Assembly: GCA_037102815.1 (NCBI GenBank) | Contig: BTPP01000006.1 | Coordinates: 1-64,000, forward strand | Length of the DNA stretch: 64,000 bases | DNA from: Neurospora intermedia | Lineage: Eukaryota; Ascomycota; Sordariomycetes; Sordariales; Sordariaceae | Direction of reading: 5' to 3' | Shown here: in pieces, positions 52,467 through 64,000 of the stretch | Position numbering within the stretch: position 1 is the stretch's first letter | Layout of the letters: each line of letters starts with the position of its first letter | Program-made: the position numbers and the translations under genes | The notes under the pieces: generated by a model | Seen by the model: the letters and a program-made list of their open reading frames with translations, nothing else | What the model was told of the DNA's origin: nothing | The model's database searches: none

Positions 52467-52964
52467 AGTTGACGAGATAGCAGATGTCAAGAACCTGACG
52501 CGAATGGATGGATGGATGACAAGATACCACTGAAGCCGAAGCCGCTTCAAACCTAATCAAAAAGAAGACTAATGCAATAGCCGATTCCTGGCAATCTACC
52601 ATCAGACTCACTGTATCGCGCTGCGGAAAAAGGCCGCGTGGCTAGATACATCACAGATAGCCCAGCTGGAGCACATTCCCACGGCCAGAGAAAAGTTCAT
52701 TGACAGTACTGATAACAATTCGCGTTTCACCCTGTTTTTCTGTTGGGAATTTCGGACCCGGTAAAAACGTACAAGGTGTTGATTTGATAGCGGACAGCAA
52801 CAGTAATCATACCACAGTTCATCTTCATCGTTGACCCATCAGAGACTGACCTGACCTCGAGATAATACAAGCCTAGAACACAACAGGCGATTCTAGCGAC
52901 ACATACGATCCTATCACCATAAATACCACCTATGACGAAACGGCCGAGATTATTCTTCATACCC
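52467..52964. other. Convergent intergenic gap
   Basis: This 498-bp space separates the stop codons of the GMPPA-type gene (+) and the HORMA gene (-). It must contain both 3' UTRs and both poly(A) sites. Short ORFs here have no recognisable product, and I saw no repeat or RNA gene. Confidence 0.7.
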
Positions 52965-55172
52965 TCAGGCGTGGCCGCTCTGTCGTCTGCTGACGAGACT
53001 CACGATTGGGCTATCCTCATCCTCACTGTCAAGAATTCCCGGAAACATCCTCTCAGTCTGTGACGTCTGAAGCGGCTGGAAATCGAAGGACATATCGGTG
53101 GGCGGGTATCTATTGTTGGGATCATCCATCAAGCTATCGCCGATGTGCTCGTCACCGACGGTTGCGTTCTCCATATTTTCCGGGTCCGGATCCGGTCGCA
53201 AAAAAGCGGGTGTAACAGCGAAGGAGGGTGGACCTCGCTGCGCGTCCGGAGGAGTATCCAGAAGGTGATCCTCATCGATACTTTCCAAGAAGTCGGATAC
53301 AACTTGGGCATCCGGTGTGGAGGACATACGTGCGGGAGGAGGAGGCGGATGAGCGACTTTCACCCTTTTGGCCCTTGTGTTTGAGACATTGCCTCCTACC
53401 GGACCGCCGTCATTTGCGGCAAGTCTCTTGCTGCTTCTGGTTCGGGACAGTTGACTCTGTTGTGTCTGGCTCTCGCGTGCAACCTCTTGGGTTTCAGGCA
53501 GATTGGATGTCACGTCTTCGTAAATTTGCTGCACGATATTAGCCACCATTCGTGTCTTTGGACCTTTACCCACGTAGCCTTTGTTTGACTTACCAAGGGA
53601 CGCTTTGGCTTCCTCTTCTGAGTGCTAGGAGGTCCTGGAGTTGGTGCCTGCTTCTGTGTCGAGGCTGGCTTTTGTGCCGTCTTTGTCACTTGTTTTGCTT
53701 TCGCATTCGGCTTCTTTGCGCTCGGCCGGGTTGCCTTCTTTTGTGAACCCTTTGCGGTGGTTTTGCCCTGTGACCCTCGGTTCTGAACTGGGGAAGCTTT
53801 GTGTCCAGCTCGAGTCTCTTTTGCTTTCGATGGCGAGTTCGCCTTTTCTGTTTCTTGAGCTCGCAGTGTTCTCTGCCGTGTGTTGATAGCTCGTAATGGT
53901 TCTTGAACCGCTTTGCGCTTCGTGTTTGCCTGTTTCTTGGGTTTTGGAGCTTCAAACTCCTGGGGTGTAGTGTCAAGTTGCACAGAGGGAGAAGACGGCT
54001 TATGGTTGTTGGTGCTTTGACTGACGGGAACAATAGGTACGCTCTCGATTTGTTGAGAATCTGGTCGAAGTGGTTCTAACCTATTCGAGGGTTAACGCGA
54101 GGATCAAAACAGTGGAAAGAGTTCGCATACTCCAGGCTCGCGATTCGGTCGTAACGGTATCCCTCTTTCTGTTGAAGCTTGAGATTTGCATCGTCGAACT
54201 CGGTACGATCAAACTTCCAGAATCCAATGGTGGGAATGTCTGGAAGTTCATTTGCGTGAAAGGCCATAGCCCAATACAGAGGCCCTGTAAGAAGCAAGTT
54301 AGTGATATTTTCGCTGCTGGTTATCAACCAATGTACTTGAACCAATATATGGTATGCATGTGGCGTATGCTGCAGCTGGGTTGGGTGCGCGATGACAGCC
54401 GTACTACTTACCGTTGAGAGAGGGAAGCCGGTTCAGGTAATCGCCCAAATTCCAGAGCTTGAAGTTGGTGTCAGATATGTGTTGCTCCCCGATGCCTGCT
54501 CTCCAAATGTTGATTCCACATTTTCCGTCAGGGGGGTATCTGAACACCAAGGTGTAGTACTCGATCAAACAGTTCTCATCCCAAGTTGTCGATCTCAAAA
54601 AGCTGATGCGGAATCTGGCCAGATTTTCGGTTTCCAGAATGGGAAATATGTCGTGAGTCTGGTTCAGGACAAGGTCAGTGATGCCGTATCTGAAGTGGGT
54701 GAGGAATGTGACTGGTCCTAACCAGGATGCCCAAGAAGCGTTTGAGGTCGTAATCAACATCCTGGTGCAAGAATACGGTGGTCGATTGTTCCCTCAGGAT
54801 TTCTCCGTCAAAAGTCTGTATGCCTGATCCTGAGGTCATGATCTCTTCATACGTCTTTGACACAAGGTCACTCAGGGGTAAGACATGGAAGAAGTTCGAT
54901 GGGAAAGCGTGTCTGAGAAAGGTCAGTAATTTCACGAAGCGGAAGAGTGCTTGAAGCCACGACCGAAGCCGAAGTGATTCAAAGTACCGAGCATATAGTA
55001 TCTGGCTGATCTGTGAAGGGTGTCAGTTGCCGTAACATATCAAGTGGTCAAGATTTCTGGCGCAGTGGGCAAGAAAGGGGACGGCACTCACGGCAGCCAC
55101 AAACACTGTCTTGCACAGCTGGATGTCACGCTTCCGCAATCCACGAGCTCCATACGTCTGGGGATTCGGCAT
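52965..55172 (-). CDS. HORMA-domain protein, Hop1-like
   Basis: My model has seven exons on the minus strand: 55,172-55,092, 55,010-54,988, 54,912-54,723, 54,658-54,412, 54,284-54,131, 54,080-53,594 and 53,528-52,965. It gives 581 aa. Introns are 81, 75, 64, 127, 50 and 65 nt with GT..AG ends and CTGAC, CTAAC or TTAAC branch points, and phases agree throughout. Residues about 17-230 form a HORMA domain: QLCKTVF, ILYARHAFP, a LKRFLGILTHDIF helix and an LIEYYTLVFRYP strand. HORMA proteins (Hop1, Mad2, Rev7) close a safety belt around partner peptides; Hop1 acts on meiotic chromosome axes. The tail is low-complexity and basic, with RAKRVKV (about 446-452) as a likely nuclear signal and an acidic cluster near the end. 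The Cys-rich zinc finger of yeast Hop1 is not visible. The first ATG is uncertain: the frame is open further upstream. Confidence 0.82.
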
Positions 55173-57051
55173 GTCGAAATGATAGCGGAGTCGTACGATT
55201 AGGAAACGTCGGCGGTCCTCGATTGAGGGGTTTCAGAACTGGAGGGATGCGCAATCGCAGCCCGGATGGCTTCGAAAAAAAAAAAAAAAAATGCCCGGCG
55301 TGGAGGAGGGATTTGTGCGAAGATTTTCATTGTGCTCTCAGGGACGCAATTCGACTGGGAAAGTGCATATGGAAGTAGTAGGAACATTCGAAATTCAAAG
55401 TGGTGGAAGGTACCAACGGTGCACAGGAAGTGAGAGAGCAAAGACGGAAAGAGCTCTCCCTTGAACTCGATCTCGACCACGGCCTGAGCTGTGTGCAGCC
55501 ATCCAATGTTCATCATGATCAATTCTAGTGTGCCACCGATGTTAATTCCATGTAAAGCCACGCATTGCAAGACCGAGTTCCGTTTGTTCAATTTGGATAT
55601 TGTTTCCTGTGAATTAAGCCCACCGCGAGTGTTGTATGGCCCTGTTTGGCGCTACATTCATTCGCCAAGGTATCCAGCCTCTCATACCATATTATCCTGC
55701 AGTCCGTCATATCGATGTCGATGTCCATCTGTATGAGCAAGTTTATATGGAGAGGGAAGAATAATAATTTGAAATCCGGTCTGAGATGACTAGAGTACAA
55801 GTATATATACAGACACTTGGAACTTCTGGAAGTAGAAACACCCATGAACCGTCAACACCGCGTGACATGACAGCACTTCAATAATTCCTAAAATGGTTGT
55901 CTGGGCAAGGGAAACATAACATTTACCCCGGATTGGCATATTAGTGTAGTTCATTGGAAGTCTCGGACGGGATGATCCTCCGTTCGGATCTCATATCGCT
56001 CTGGACCGAAACCACCGTAATTCGGCATCCATCCCGGGGCGTGTCAAGAACTGACAAGTAGTAGTACAACAATCATTCGAAAAACAGAGCCATAACTCCA
56101 GATTATGGCCAAGACGTGTGGTTGCAAGAAGAATACAAGGAACGGCTCCCAGGCCTAGGGGTAGAAAGGGAGAGATTTATATCTCCCTGCTTGACGCCCG
56201 CCAAGGTGTTTGTAGAGCGACGCAACCCGGATGACCGATGGCACGGCGTTGCGCCTCCGGACATGATTCTCTGCGTATATCGAAAGTTGGTTTTTGATTG
56301 ATGAGGTCTCGTGGCATTGTGGTTCTCCTATATTGATACAGCACGGTTACTGTACCAAACTTACGAGTGTTGTTCGATGTGCACATGGAAAGGCACCTGA
56401 CGGCTAGCTACTCCCCAAGACCTCCTCGAGCCTCAACCTGCCCCGAACGTGACCAAGGTGTCTGCTGCGTCACCACTTGTAAGGTGCACTTGTGCGTATT
56501 TCGTGATGATCATACATATCAAGCAAACATGGATCCTGTATTGTGTCGAATGTGCGCACACCAGACTCGAGAGTTTGGGAAGTACTGTGTACGCTAGGCA
56601 GGCGCTTGGGCCACCAGGAAACCCGGTTGCCAGGATGTCGACAATCCAGCTGGCAAAGCAAGGAAGAGGCGAAGCGGCAGGTCGGCAAAAGGGCATCGCT
56701 TATATCAGTTGCAATTCTGGGCAAAAGCGATCTGTGCAACGTGCACAAGTGACAAGTTCAATCTCCATCCTTCAACTTTCAAGCCGCTGCTTTGAAAACC
56801 GCCGTAATCGAAGTGGGACAAGACAAATCCCCCCTTTTGAGCGACCTGAATATCGTGGATTTATTGCCGTTGTTGCAGAGTTGATATCACTCAGAGTATC
56901 TCTGCCTCAGCAGAATCTGGAGTACCTGGAACTCAGTGAGACAAGTTAAAGAGGGCGCCAAGACTGGTAAGCGGGATAATCGACAGCGTGAAAGGGCAGG
57001 CCGGCAAAAGGGGGACCGAAGAAACCCACATCAAGGCTGTTGATGAATCCA

Positions 57052-57075
57052 TCCTCCTCCTCCTCCTCCTCCTCC
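57052..57075. repeat. Microsatellite (TCC)8
   Basis: Eight perfect TCC units. On the minus strand this would be a Glu run inside a short ORF, which I do not believe to be a gene. Confidence 0.95.
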
Positions 57076-58117
57076 AGAGTCCAGGACTGAAGACTCAAGG
57101 CTGAGCGGGTCATGACAATCTGTGGGTGACGGTGGAGCACTGGCATTCGGCTGCCCCTGAAAATGATGACCTGACTTGGAGTTGGGTGCACTAGTTGGAC
57201 TGCGAGGGTGTCACAAGTCCAAGTTCAGGTGGTTGCTGGCAGATTGACAAAGGCATGCCAAGGTAGGTATATGTGCACGCTGTCATCCAGGGCGAGTCGA
57301 TCAAGGGTGATAATCTGTATGTATTCTCGGAACTCCATCGAACAAGTCAGTCGGTCCAAGCATGACATTGATAAATAGTGCTTGGACTCAGTGACGTATC
57401 GCGATGTGTCGTGGCCTGGAATAACAACAGAACTATCGAAACATGATGGGGCTCCGCTCATGCCAGCCAGCGGCTAGGTGGTGGTGGTTCATGGGTTCAT
57501 GACTGATCATGGCTGGATCGCGATGGCAGCAGGGACAGTTGCTCGTCCTAAAGTGTTGTACTCTTGCTGGAGACGAGAGCATGGAAGCGGGACATTTAAG
57601 GATTCACTCGGCCAACCTCGTGTCTCGCATGTCAGAGCGATCCATCAAGGGTTGGCAGTGCTGTGAGTGGTGGTGGTGCATCCTTTGCCTGCCGGGTGAA
57701 CCGAGTGACCAATGAAAGCAAGCAAAGAATTGCAGGAAGTTCACAAATTTATTCATAGGTACCTCGGCACCCTGGTCAGCAAAAGGGAAGCAGCTGTCAC
57801 CAGATGGCATGCAAGACCTGACATGCAGCATTGAATGTTCTTGTACTGCATCACATCAGCAAAGACCGGCCCAGAATTGCCCTGGAGGAGGCCTGAAGTG
57901 ATAAGTGAAATGATGATTGCAATCAGCTTACATGTATTCGAGTAGGGAGGTAGAAAGGCTTCGGAGGTAGGAAGTAGATGCACGGGGAGTAGAGGCAGGT
58001 ACGCCGGGGTTATACATGGAAGTACATATCTCCCGCCGTACTCTACACCTACAGGGGCAGTCACCTGCACCGAAGGCCAATATGCAGATGGAAGGAGGGA
58101 GCAAGTCATGCCGGTTC

Positions 58118-58146
58118 CTACCTACATACCTAAGGTACCTAGGTAG
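58118..58146. repeat. Imperfect inverted repeat, 14-bp arms
   Basis: The arms ctacctacatacct and aggtacctaggtag pair with two mismatches around one central base. It may be a binding-site cluster or a small MITE-type relic. Confidence 0.6.
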
Positions 58147-58455
58147 TGTAGAGGTAGTGTGCAGTGCACAAGAAAAAGAGGACAACGACTGAGCAGAAAG
58201 TGGAGGCCCGGACACTTGTTTTCCGACTCCTGCCCTTTTCTGTCAACAGCATGGCGATCGGGTAGGTAGTATCGTGTGCAGCTGTGGACTTGTGAGCGTT
58301 CCTTTTGTCACGACAGCCCTGCTCGTCAGACTCAGTTTCATCGCTTGGGTGCGCTGGATGCAGTACGCAGTATGTTGAGGTACTTGGGTAATCTTCAATG
58401 CCCGACATGTAGGACTCTTTTCCGCACTCTCCTACGGCCTGCGTATGTGCATGAA

Positions 58456-58476
58456 TTTTTTTTTTTTTTTTTTTTT
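58456..58476. repeat. Homopolymer T21
   Basis: Twenty-one T inside the divergent intergenic region, about 1.4 kb upstream of the Cdc4 start. Poly(dT) tracts disfavour nucleosomes and are common in fungal promoters. Confidence 0.9.
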
Positions 58477-58840
58477 AATTCAAAACATGTTCAATTCGTC
58501 TTGGTATCGTCTCGTACATATCAAGACTCCCGTCGGATTCGGAACTACATTGTATTGCATCTCCGTGTCTGTGTGAAGACTGCTGTGAAATTTGTGTATG
58601 TATAACTGAAGTATATATATATGGCAGGGGTGAGAGCCCTCCGTTCCATCTTCAGCCTTTTTCTTTTTCCAGCAGTCCCACGCTACTGCCCCTGTCCAGG
58701 TATACCTCCTACGGAACACCCCCTTCAGTCCGACTCCGCCCTAGGATATCGCTGGAAATCGGTGGTAAGAGGTATCTGACTGACATCTCGATCGCACCTG
58801 GACCCGTTGTTGTCACCTGCCTCCCAGCTAGGTTTTGAAA

Positions 58841-59083
58841 ATGTACCGCCCGCTCACCACCGAAGAATGGTACTTACCCCCATTCCTCTCAAAGCCACCG
58901 AACGGCCGGAATCCAACGATCCCACCTGGCAGATTCGACATAAATCGGCCGGGCCATAACCCAGTTCAGACTCCCGCCTCCACTGCCCGTGCCTCTGCTG
59001 TCATCCCCGTCTCCCCGTCCTCCAGCCAGTCCACCAGGCAGACCGGGAGCCTAGTAGTACAGGAAGTCCAAGTACCTGGCTAG
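58841..59083 (+). CDS. Doubtful 80-codon ORF upstream of the Cdc4 gene
   Basis: ATG at 58,841 in a good context (A at -3), stop TAG at 59,081-59,083. The product starts MYRPLTTEEWYLPPF and turns Pro/Ser/Thr-rich; I do not recognise it. It ends 790 bp before the Cdc4 frame in a C-rich, CAAC-rich leader, so it could be an upstream ORF in a long 5' UTR, a short independent protein, or chance. Confidence 0.25.
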   Translation: MYRPLTTEEWYLPPFLSKPPNGRNPTIPPGRFDINRPGHNPVQTPASTARASAVIPVSPSSSQSTRQTGSLVVQEVQVPG

Positions 59084-59872
59084 TCTAGGTCGCCCAACTA
59101 GTGTAAAAGAACAACCTACTTCCGTCCAACAACTTGAACACCCGACTCCCACATTCAGGTTGTTGTTCGCCTTCCGCCCCTGCCGCCGCCGCTCCACGCT
59201 CCGCCCCCCCTCCCATTCCCCAGTCTTCCATCCCGTCCGCTGCCTCTGACAACCACAAAAAAACTGGCTTGGTCATTCCGCCGACCCCTTCCTTCCCTTT
59301 GCCAGGGACTCGAACACATTCAAAACTTGCAAACATCCAGTCCAGCCCACGCCATTTCTCCCCTTGCCCTTCTTTCTTTAACTCGACAGGGCTACGCTGG
59401 GCAATCATTTACTTCGACCTGACCCGACACAGACACGCGCGAACAGACCCTTTTCTGTCAACGTCAGCAACGTCAACGCCAACCCTGCCTCTCCGTCGGT
59501 CACGGCACGCCATGCTTTCGTGGCAATTAGCACACTAAAATCCCGTTTGCTTGCCTGCCATCGCGTAAAGGGGATTTTGCTACCGACAACACGCGTGTGG
59601 CGACCACCCACACAGCCGCGACTTGGAACGCGTTGAAAGCACCACGACCAGCATCACCAATACAGTCCGAATCAGGCATTCACCTTGTTTGAACAGGAAT
59701 CCTTCGTTGTGCCCCCCCAGGGTCGTCAACCTCTTTCTTAACCTCAGCCTATTCAGCCCACTCCGGACTTTGCCAATTTTTTTTATACCTCTACCGGCCG
59801 AGATCCAACTTTTCCGTTCGTCGTTCGATCGACTCCTTTTAACCACGAACGTTGGGGCGACGTCGACAATCG
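59084..59872 (+). promoter_or_regulatory. Probable promoter and 5' leader of the Cdc4-type gene
   Basis: A pyrimidine- and C-rich stretch with many CAAC and CCTTCC motifs and a TTTTTTTTATACC segment near 59,780. It resembles the long leaders of fungal regulatory genes. The true transcription start is not visible, and a leader intron is possible. Confidence 0.45.
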
Positions 59873-62800
59873 ATGCCTTTCGAATTTGATGGTCCACGAC
59901 CGACAACACTTCAATCTGCAAACATGAGTTCTCCTACACCAACTCAAAAGACCATCGCGGATCGCCCACCACGATCGAAGCAGCGGGTTTCGATGACGTG
60001 GGCCGAAGAAGATGACCCTTCCTCGAAAACTCGCACTCTCACGCTTTCCGAGCAATACGTAGAGACGAAGACGGTCACGACCACGACGACTACTCAGCGA
60101 AGATTTTCTCCCATTCAAATCCGAGAACCACAAATGCTCGACCCCAAAGAATACCCCCTCGCTGCACAGCCGACGCCCATGTTCCTGAAGAATTTCTCGT
60201 CCACGTATACTGTTCCTCAAGGATCTCCAAACAATGGTCAAATATGGTCTCCAGTTGGCGGCTTCGGTGTCGATGGAAACTCCTCTCAACATCGGGTAGA
60301 GAATATCGACCACGTCGAGGAGCCAACAGTCGAGAGTGGTGGGTCTCTTACCCCTTCTTTGATTCAGCGACGTCCGCAACCCAAACGACTTCCGAGATCT
60401 AGCAGTCGGTTCGATTCTCCCAACAACAGCCCTTTGCCGAGATCTATGGCCAGACTAGGTGTGCTTACTTCCGATACCGAGCTTCGTCGCGCACTGGCAA
60501 AGGGGCCACGCCTTCAACGCTCCCCCCGGACGGATACAGATTATTTGGCAACACCTGATGAGGCCGAAAGAGATAGCGGTGATTTTGACCATGATGCCCC
60601 AGCGCTTCAGCTCGTGAACACGACGGAAGCTGAGACAAGCCAGTCAACCGCTTATGATGACGCAGAGAGCCAGGCTGGCAGCGAGACTCAGACCGTCTTC
60701 AGCGCGGTTGCTACGCCCCCCGTTACGGATGTCGACTTTCAACCCACTGCCGATTACGATGAGCCTCTTCAACAAACGGTTAGGGGGCTGCACGCGAGCC
60801 ACGCCATTAGTGCAGTAACTGCACAAGACGCCAGTTTGCCTAGTCCGCGCCTATCGCCTACGCTTGCTGCGGCTCAGCTACAGCTAGGACCTTCGGATGA
60901 CGAAGGTGCTGATGACGAGGTCACAGCCTCTACTAATGCTTTTGGCCGTAGTGGCCCGAGTCGGTGGCTAGATGAGACACAAAGAACGGGTGATGCGGAC
61001 GCCGAGATGGTTGATGATTCGCTTGTGCTATCACCAGGTCGTTGTGATTCTACCATTTCCCCGCCTCAGCTCGACGGAGCCTATCACCATACCCTGATGA
61101 ACCCCGACATGATGATCGACAGCTTTGATGCTATGCCGACCCAAATGAAGTCTTGGATGATTTACCAACTTTTGCGTCGGTGCCCCCGAAAGACTCTTCA
61201 AGCGGTTGCTGATGTTGTCAACCCAGCCTTGAAGTGTGATTTCTTTCGACGTCTTCCTACCGAACTCAGTCTCCATATTCTCTCTTATCTGGATCATCGC
61301 GATCTTTGCCGGGCAGCACAAGTATCAAAACAGTGGCGTAATATCGTCGATAGCAATGAGACAGGTTGGAAGGAACTGTTCGACCGAGATGGCTTTCAAC
61401 TTGCTCCTGGTGAGCTTCAAAAGGCCATCGCTCAAGGGTGGGGTTGGCAGGATCCCGTTGGCGCGTTGGAAGGCGAGGTCGACCTGAGCCAGCATTCCAA
61501 ACTGACATCAAGCGAGTCGGAACTGTTCAAGTCTGCAGTCAGGTCTGAGAAATCAGATAAGGCCGACTCCAGCCCCACTCCCAGGACAAGATCTTCGAAG
61601 CGCAAGCGTCATGCAGGCCACACGCACACTGAAAGATCCAAGCGTCATGTCAGCTTTCAGGACTTCAGAGAAAGGTTTCACCAGACACACAGGTCGGAGG
61701 GACCCATGTCAGCCGCTAGTGCCGCAGCTTTGGCCGTCACTGATCCCCAGATTGGGCTTCCAAGCCTACGTCGGCTTCACCTTTACAAGTCACTGTACAG
61801 GAGACACTACATGATTCGCCAGAACTGGACCAGCGGGAAGGTCAAGCCCAGTCACGTTGCCTTTGCGGCGCATCCTCGCCATGTCATAACCTGCCTGCAG
61901 TTCGACGAGGACAAAATCATCACCGGTAGTGACGACACGCTGATTCATGTCTACGACACTAAAACCGGTAAGCTGCGCACGAAACTCGAGGGCCATGAAG
62001 GCGGAGTCTGGGCTCTTCAATACGTTGGGAACACCCTGGTTTCGGGCAGTACCGATCGGTCTGTCCGTGTCTGGGATATCCAAAAGGGTATCTGTACTCA
62101 AACATTCTATGGGCACACGTCCACCGTCCGTTGTCTGCAAATCCTCATGCCGACGGAGACCGGGGAAGTTAAGAACGGCGAGCCGGTCATGATGCCCGAG
62201 AAGCCCTTGATCATTACCGGGTCTAGGGATAGCCAGCTGCGCGTCTGGCGCCTTCCGGAGCCGGGTTCTCGCCGGTACATTATGAACGGGCCTGCCGCTA
62301 ATGAAGAAAACTGCCCCTATTTTGTCCGTATTCTTTCCGGACACGCCCACTCTGTCAGGTCCATTTCGGCTCACGGGGATACTCTCGTCTCGGGCAGCTA
62401 CGACAGCACCGTGCGTGTGTGGCGCATCAGCACGGGCCAGCAGCTCCATGTTCTGTCCGGCCACAATCAAAAGGTTTACTCGGTCGTCTTGGACCACAAG
62501 CGGAATCGGTGCATTTCTGGCTCGATGGATAGCTTCGTCAAGATCTGGGATCTCGACACTGGTGCATGCTTGTACACCTTGGAAGGGCACAGCTTGTTAG
62601 TTGGACTTCTCGACTTGCGTGACGAAAAGTTGGTCTCAGCTGCGGCGGATAGCACGCTGCGCATCTGGGACCCCGAGAACGGAAAATGTAAGCACACTTT
62701 AATGGCTCACACCGGGGCGATCACGTGTTTCCAACATGATGGCCGCAAAGTCATTTCTGGAAGCGAGAAAACCGTCAAAATGTGGGATGTTCAAACGGGC

Positions 62801-63088
62801 GAGTGCATGCAGGATCTCTTGACAGACCTCAGCGGGGTGTGGCAAGTAAAGTTTGACGAAAGGCGGTGCGTTGCGGCGGTGCAGCGTGGCAATTTGACTT
62901 ACGTCGAGGTATGTGCCAATCTCCTTAGCAGCGGCATAACGCCGGACGCGCACATGAGCTGACTCGAAGGTTTTTAGATTCTTGATTTCGGGGCTGTCCG
63001 AGACGGAGCTCCGCCCGAGGAACTCGGCAAACGTAAGCTCCTCAATGAGGCAGAAGTCCAACAACTTTTGCTTGCAGAAGGCGAATAA
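59873..63088 (+). CDS. cdc4: Cdc4-type F-box/WD40 protein, SCF ubiquitin-ligase substrate receptor
   Basis: Two exons, 59,873-62,908 and 62,978-63,088, with one 69-nt intron (GTATGT donor, TTTTTAG acceptor), give 1,048 aa; starting at the ATG at 59,924, which has the better context, gives 1,031. The first ~450 residues are low-complexity and Ser/Thr/Pro-rich. An F-box follows at about 453-495 (FFRRLPTELSLHILSYL), which by family knowledge binds Skp1. Next is a linker with a basic SKRKRH cluster (about 575), then eight WD40 blades (about 665-1,035) with repeated GHxxxV, SGSxDxxVRVWD patterns. Eight blades and the short tail after VEILDFG fit Cdc4/Pop/Fbw7, which bind phosphodegrons of cell-cycle regulators, better than Met30/SconB. 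It should act in the nucleus. Reading through the intron would give an early stop at 62,960. Confidence 0.93.
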
Positions 63089-64000
63089 TTCGGACAGAAG
63101 AACTACGCATCAACAACAACGTCAGCGGTCATGAAAGCATGGACTTGAACTTGGCTTTCATACAGTCAATCTGTCAGCGAAATGCGGCACCCTCAAAATA
63201 CAAACCCAATCAACAGTCCACTGGAAAGAAGGGCGTATCAGGGTGGAAAGGTCGGCGCGCGCAAGAGTAACTTCTTCAGAAGCTGGACAGCCACTGCTCG
63301 TCTTAGGACGCTATTTCAAAGCCCAGGCTAGCCCGGATCTGGGTCTCTCTCCACGTTACCGGATTTTTTTTATATTTTTTTTTCTTATTTTCTCAAAAAG
63401 TCACGATCATTTTCGATGACTTGCTAGGTGTGTATGGGGTATGAACGGAAACCACTCAAGGGCAAATGGGAGAAACAAAGCGAACGGAGTCAGGGAACAC
63501 ACGTTTTTGCGCGGAATATCGCACATCAATCATCAGCATTTCAAGGTGTTGGGAGCCCGGTCATTCTCAAATGTTTTTCCATGGAACGTTTTCTCTCTTC
63601 ATAATTTTCTTTGTACTTTGTTCTTCTCTTGTTCTCCGGCGTTAGCATGTCAATCTCTTGTTTTACATACTAGTCTCATCGATGGCATTCGATTGATATT
63701 TACCTACATCGATTGCGTCTTTCGCCTTTCAGTTTTGCCATTCCAGTTCATTTGAATGAAAACAAGGAGGAAAATTCAATCAAGACCTGGGAGCGCAGGG
63801 TATAGTTGCCCATTCGTACATGAGCGTCACCTTAAATCCGTTCAAAGCTTCCGTTCGCGGTCTACACAGTCGCTTTTAATAGTAGCCCCTTCATCTCAAA
63901 ATGTGGATTGGGGTGGCGTGGCGGTTCATCATTATCACGTGAACTCACATGAGATGGAGGAAGAGCGAGGGCAGGTGAAAATACAGTCGTCTTAAAAGTT
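63089..64000. other. Region downstream of the Cdc4-type gene
   Basis: About 0.9 kb to the window end. A T-rich stretch (63,365-63,395) is a likely poly(A)/termination region. Two adjoining + ORFs (63,441-63,755 and 63,756-63,995) have no recognisable domain and look like chance frames, though the second could be part of a gene beyond the window. Confidence 0.5.

Larger units (their letters stand above)
55173..58840. other. Long divergent intergenic region
   Basis: About 3.7 kb of normal-composition DNA between the HORMA gene start and the Cdc4 leader. Many short ORFs occur on both strands; none exceeds about 166 codons or shows a known domain, and none has a convincing intron chain. It contains an A17 run (55,275-55,291, about 100 nt upstream of the HORMA ATG), a (TCC)8 microsatellite, a T21 run and several AGGTAGG/TACCTA-type inverted motifs. 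Such motifs are, as I recall, frequent between Sordariomycete genes. It probably holds both promoters, and perhaps a non-coding or species-specific transcript. Confidence 0.5.

Noticed and set aside
55199-55845. Upstream minus-strand ORFs as 5' exons of the HORMA gene
   Set aside because: They have no HORMA-like sequence and no convincing donor/acceptor pair joining them. One contains a Phe run from an A17 tract. A short upstream extension of exon 1 remains possible.
63441-63995. Two consecutive + ORFs after the Cdc4 gene
   Set aside because: No domain, abutting stop and start, and sequence composition of a 3' flank; insufficient support for a gene.

Overview
The window looks like nuclear DNA of a filamentous ascomycete (Pezizomycotina, most likely Sordariomycetes). 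Two things suggest this. The left 50 kb carries the C-to-T, CpA-directed mutation pattern of repeat-induced point mutation (RIP). The right 14 kb holds compact genes with short introns (50-137 nt, GTRNGY donors, CTRAY-like branch points) whose products belong to fungal families. The species cannot be named from the sequence alone.

Region 1, about 1-49,940: a gene-free, AT-rich, RIP-saturated block. CpA and TpG are almost absent, TpA is very common, CpG survives, and no stop-free frame exceeds about 95 codons. It is a graveyard of repeats. I could read a RIP-killed hAT-family transposase in one frame (about 33.7-35.9 kb), two more very long ghost frames that I cannot name (about 21.9-25.1 and 41.7-44.6 kb), a four-member dispersed LTR-like family, and more than ten tandem arrays with periods from 20 to 254 bp. 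One of these is a 27-bp, nine-codon array. There are also long homopolymers, including A42 followed by G32. It could be pericentromeric, subtelomeric or an interstitial AT isochore; no telomere repeat was seen.

Region 2, about 49,940-64,000: ordinary-composition DNA that starts abruptly at the RIP edge. It holds three confident genes: a GMPPA-type GDP-mannose pyrophosphorylase subunit (50,824-52,466, +), a seven-exon HORMA-domain protein resembling meiotic Hop1 (55,172-52,965, -) and a Cdc4-type F-box/WD40 ubiquitin-ligase receptor (59,873-63,088, +). The first two are convergent with a 0.5-kb gap. The HORMA and Cdc4 genes are divergent across an unusually long 4.7-kb interval in which I recognise no gene apart from a doubtful 80-codon ORF. 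The three genes are not one pathway: they serve nucleotide-sugar supply for glycosylation, meiotic chromosome axis or other HORMA signalling, and cell-cycle proteolysis.
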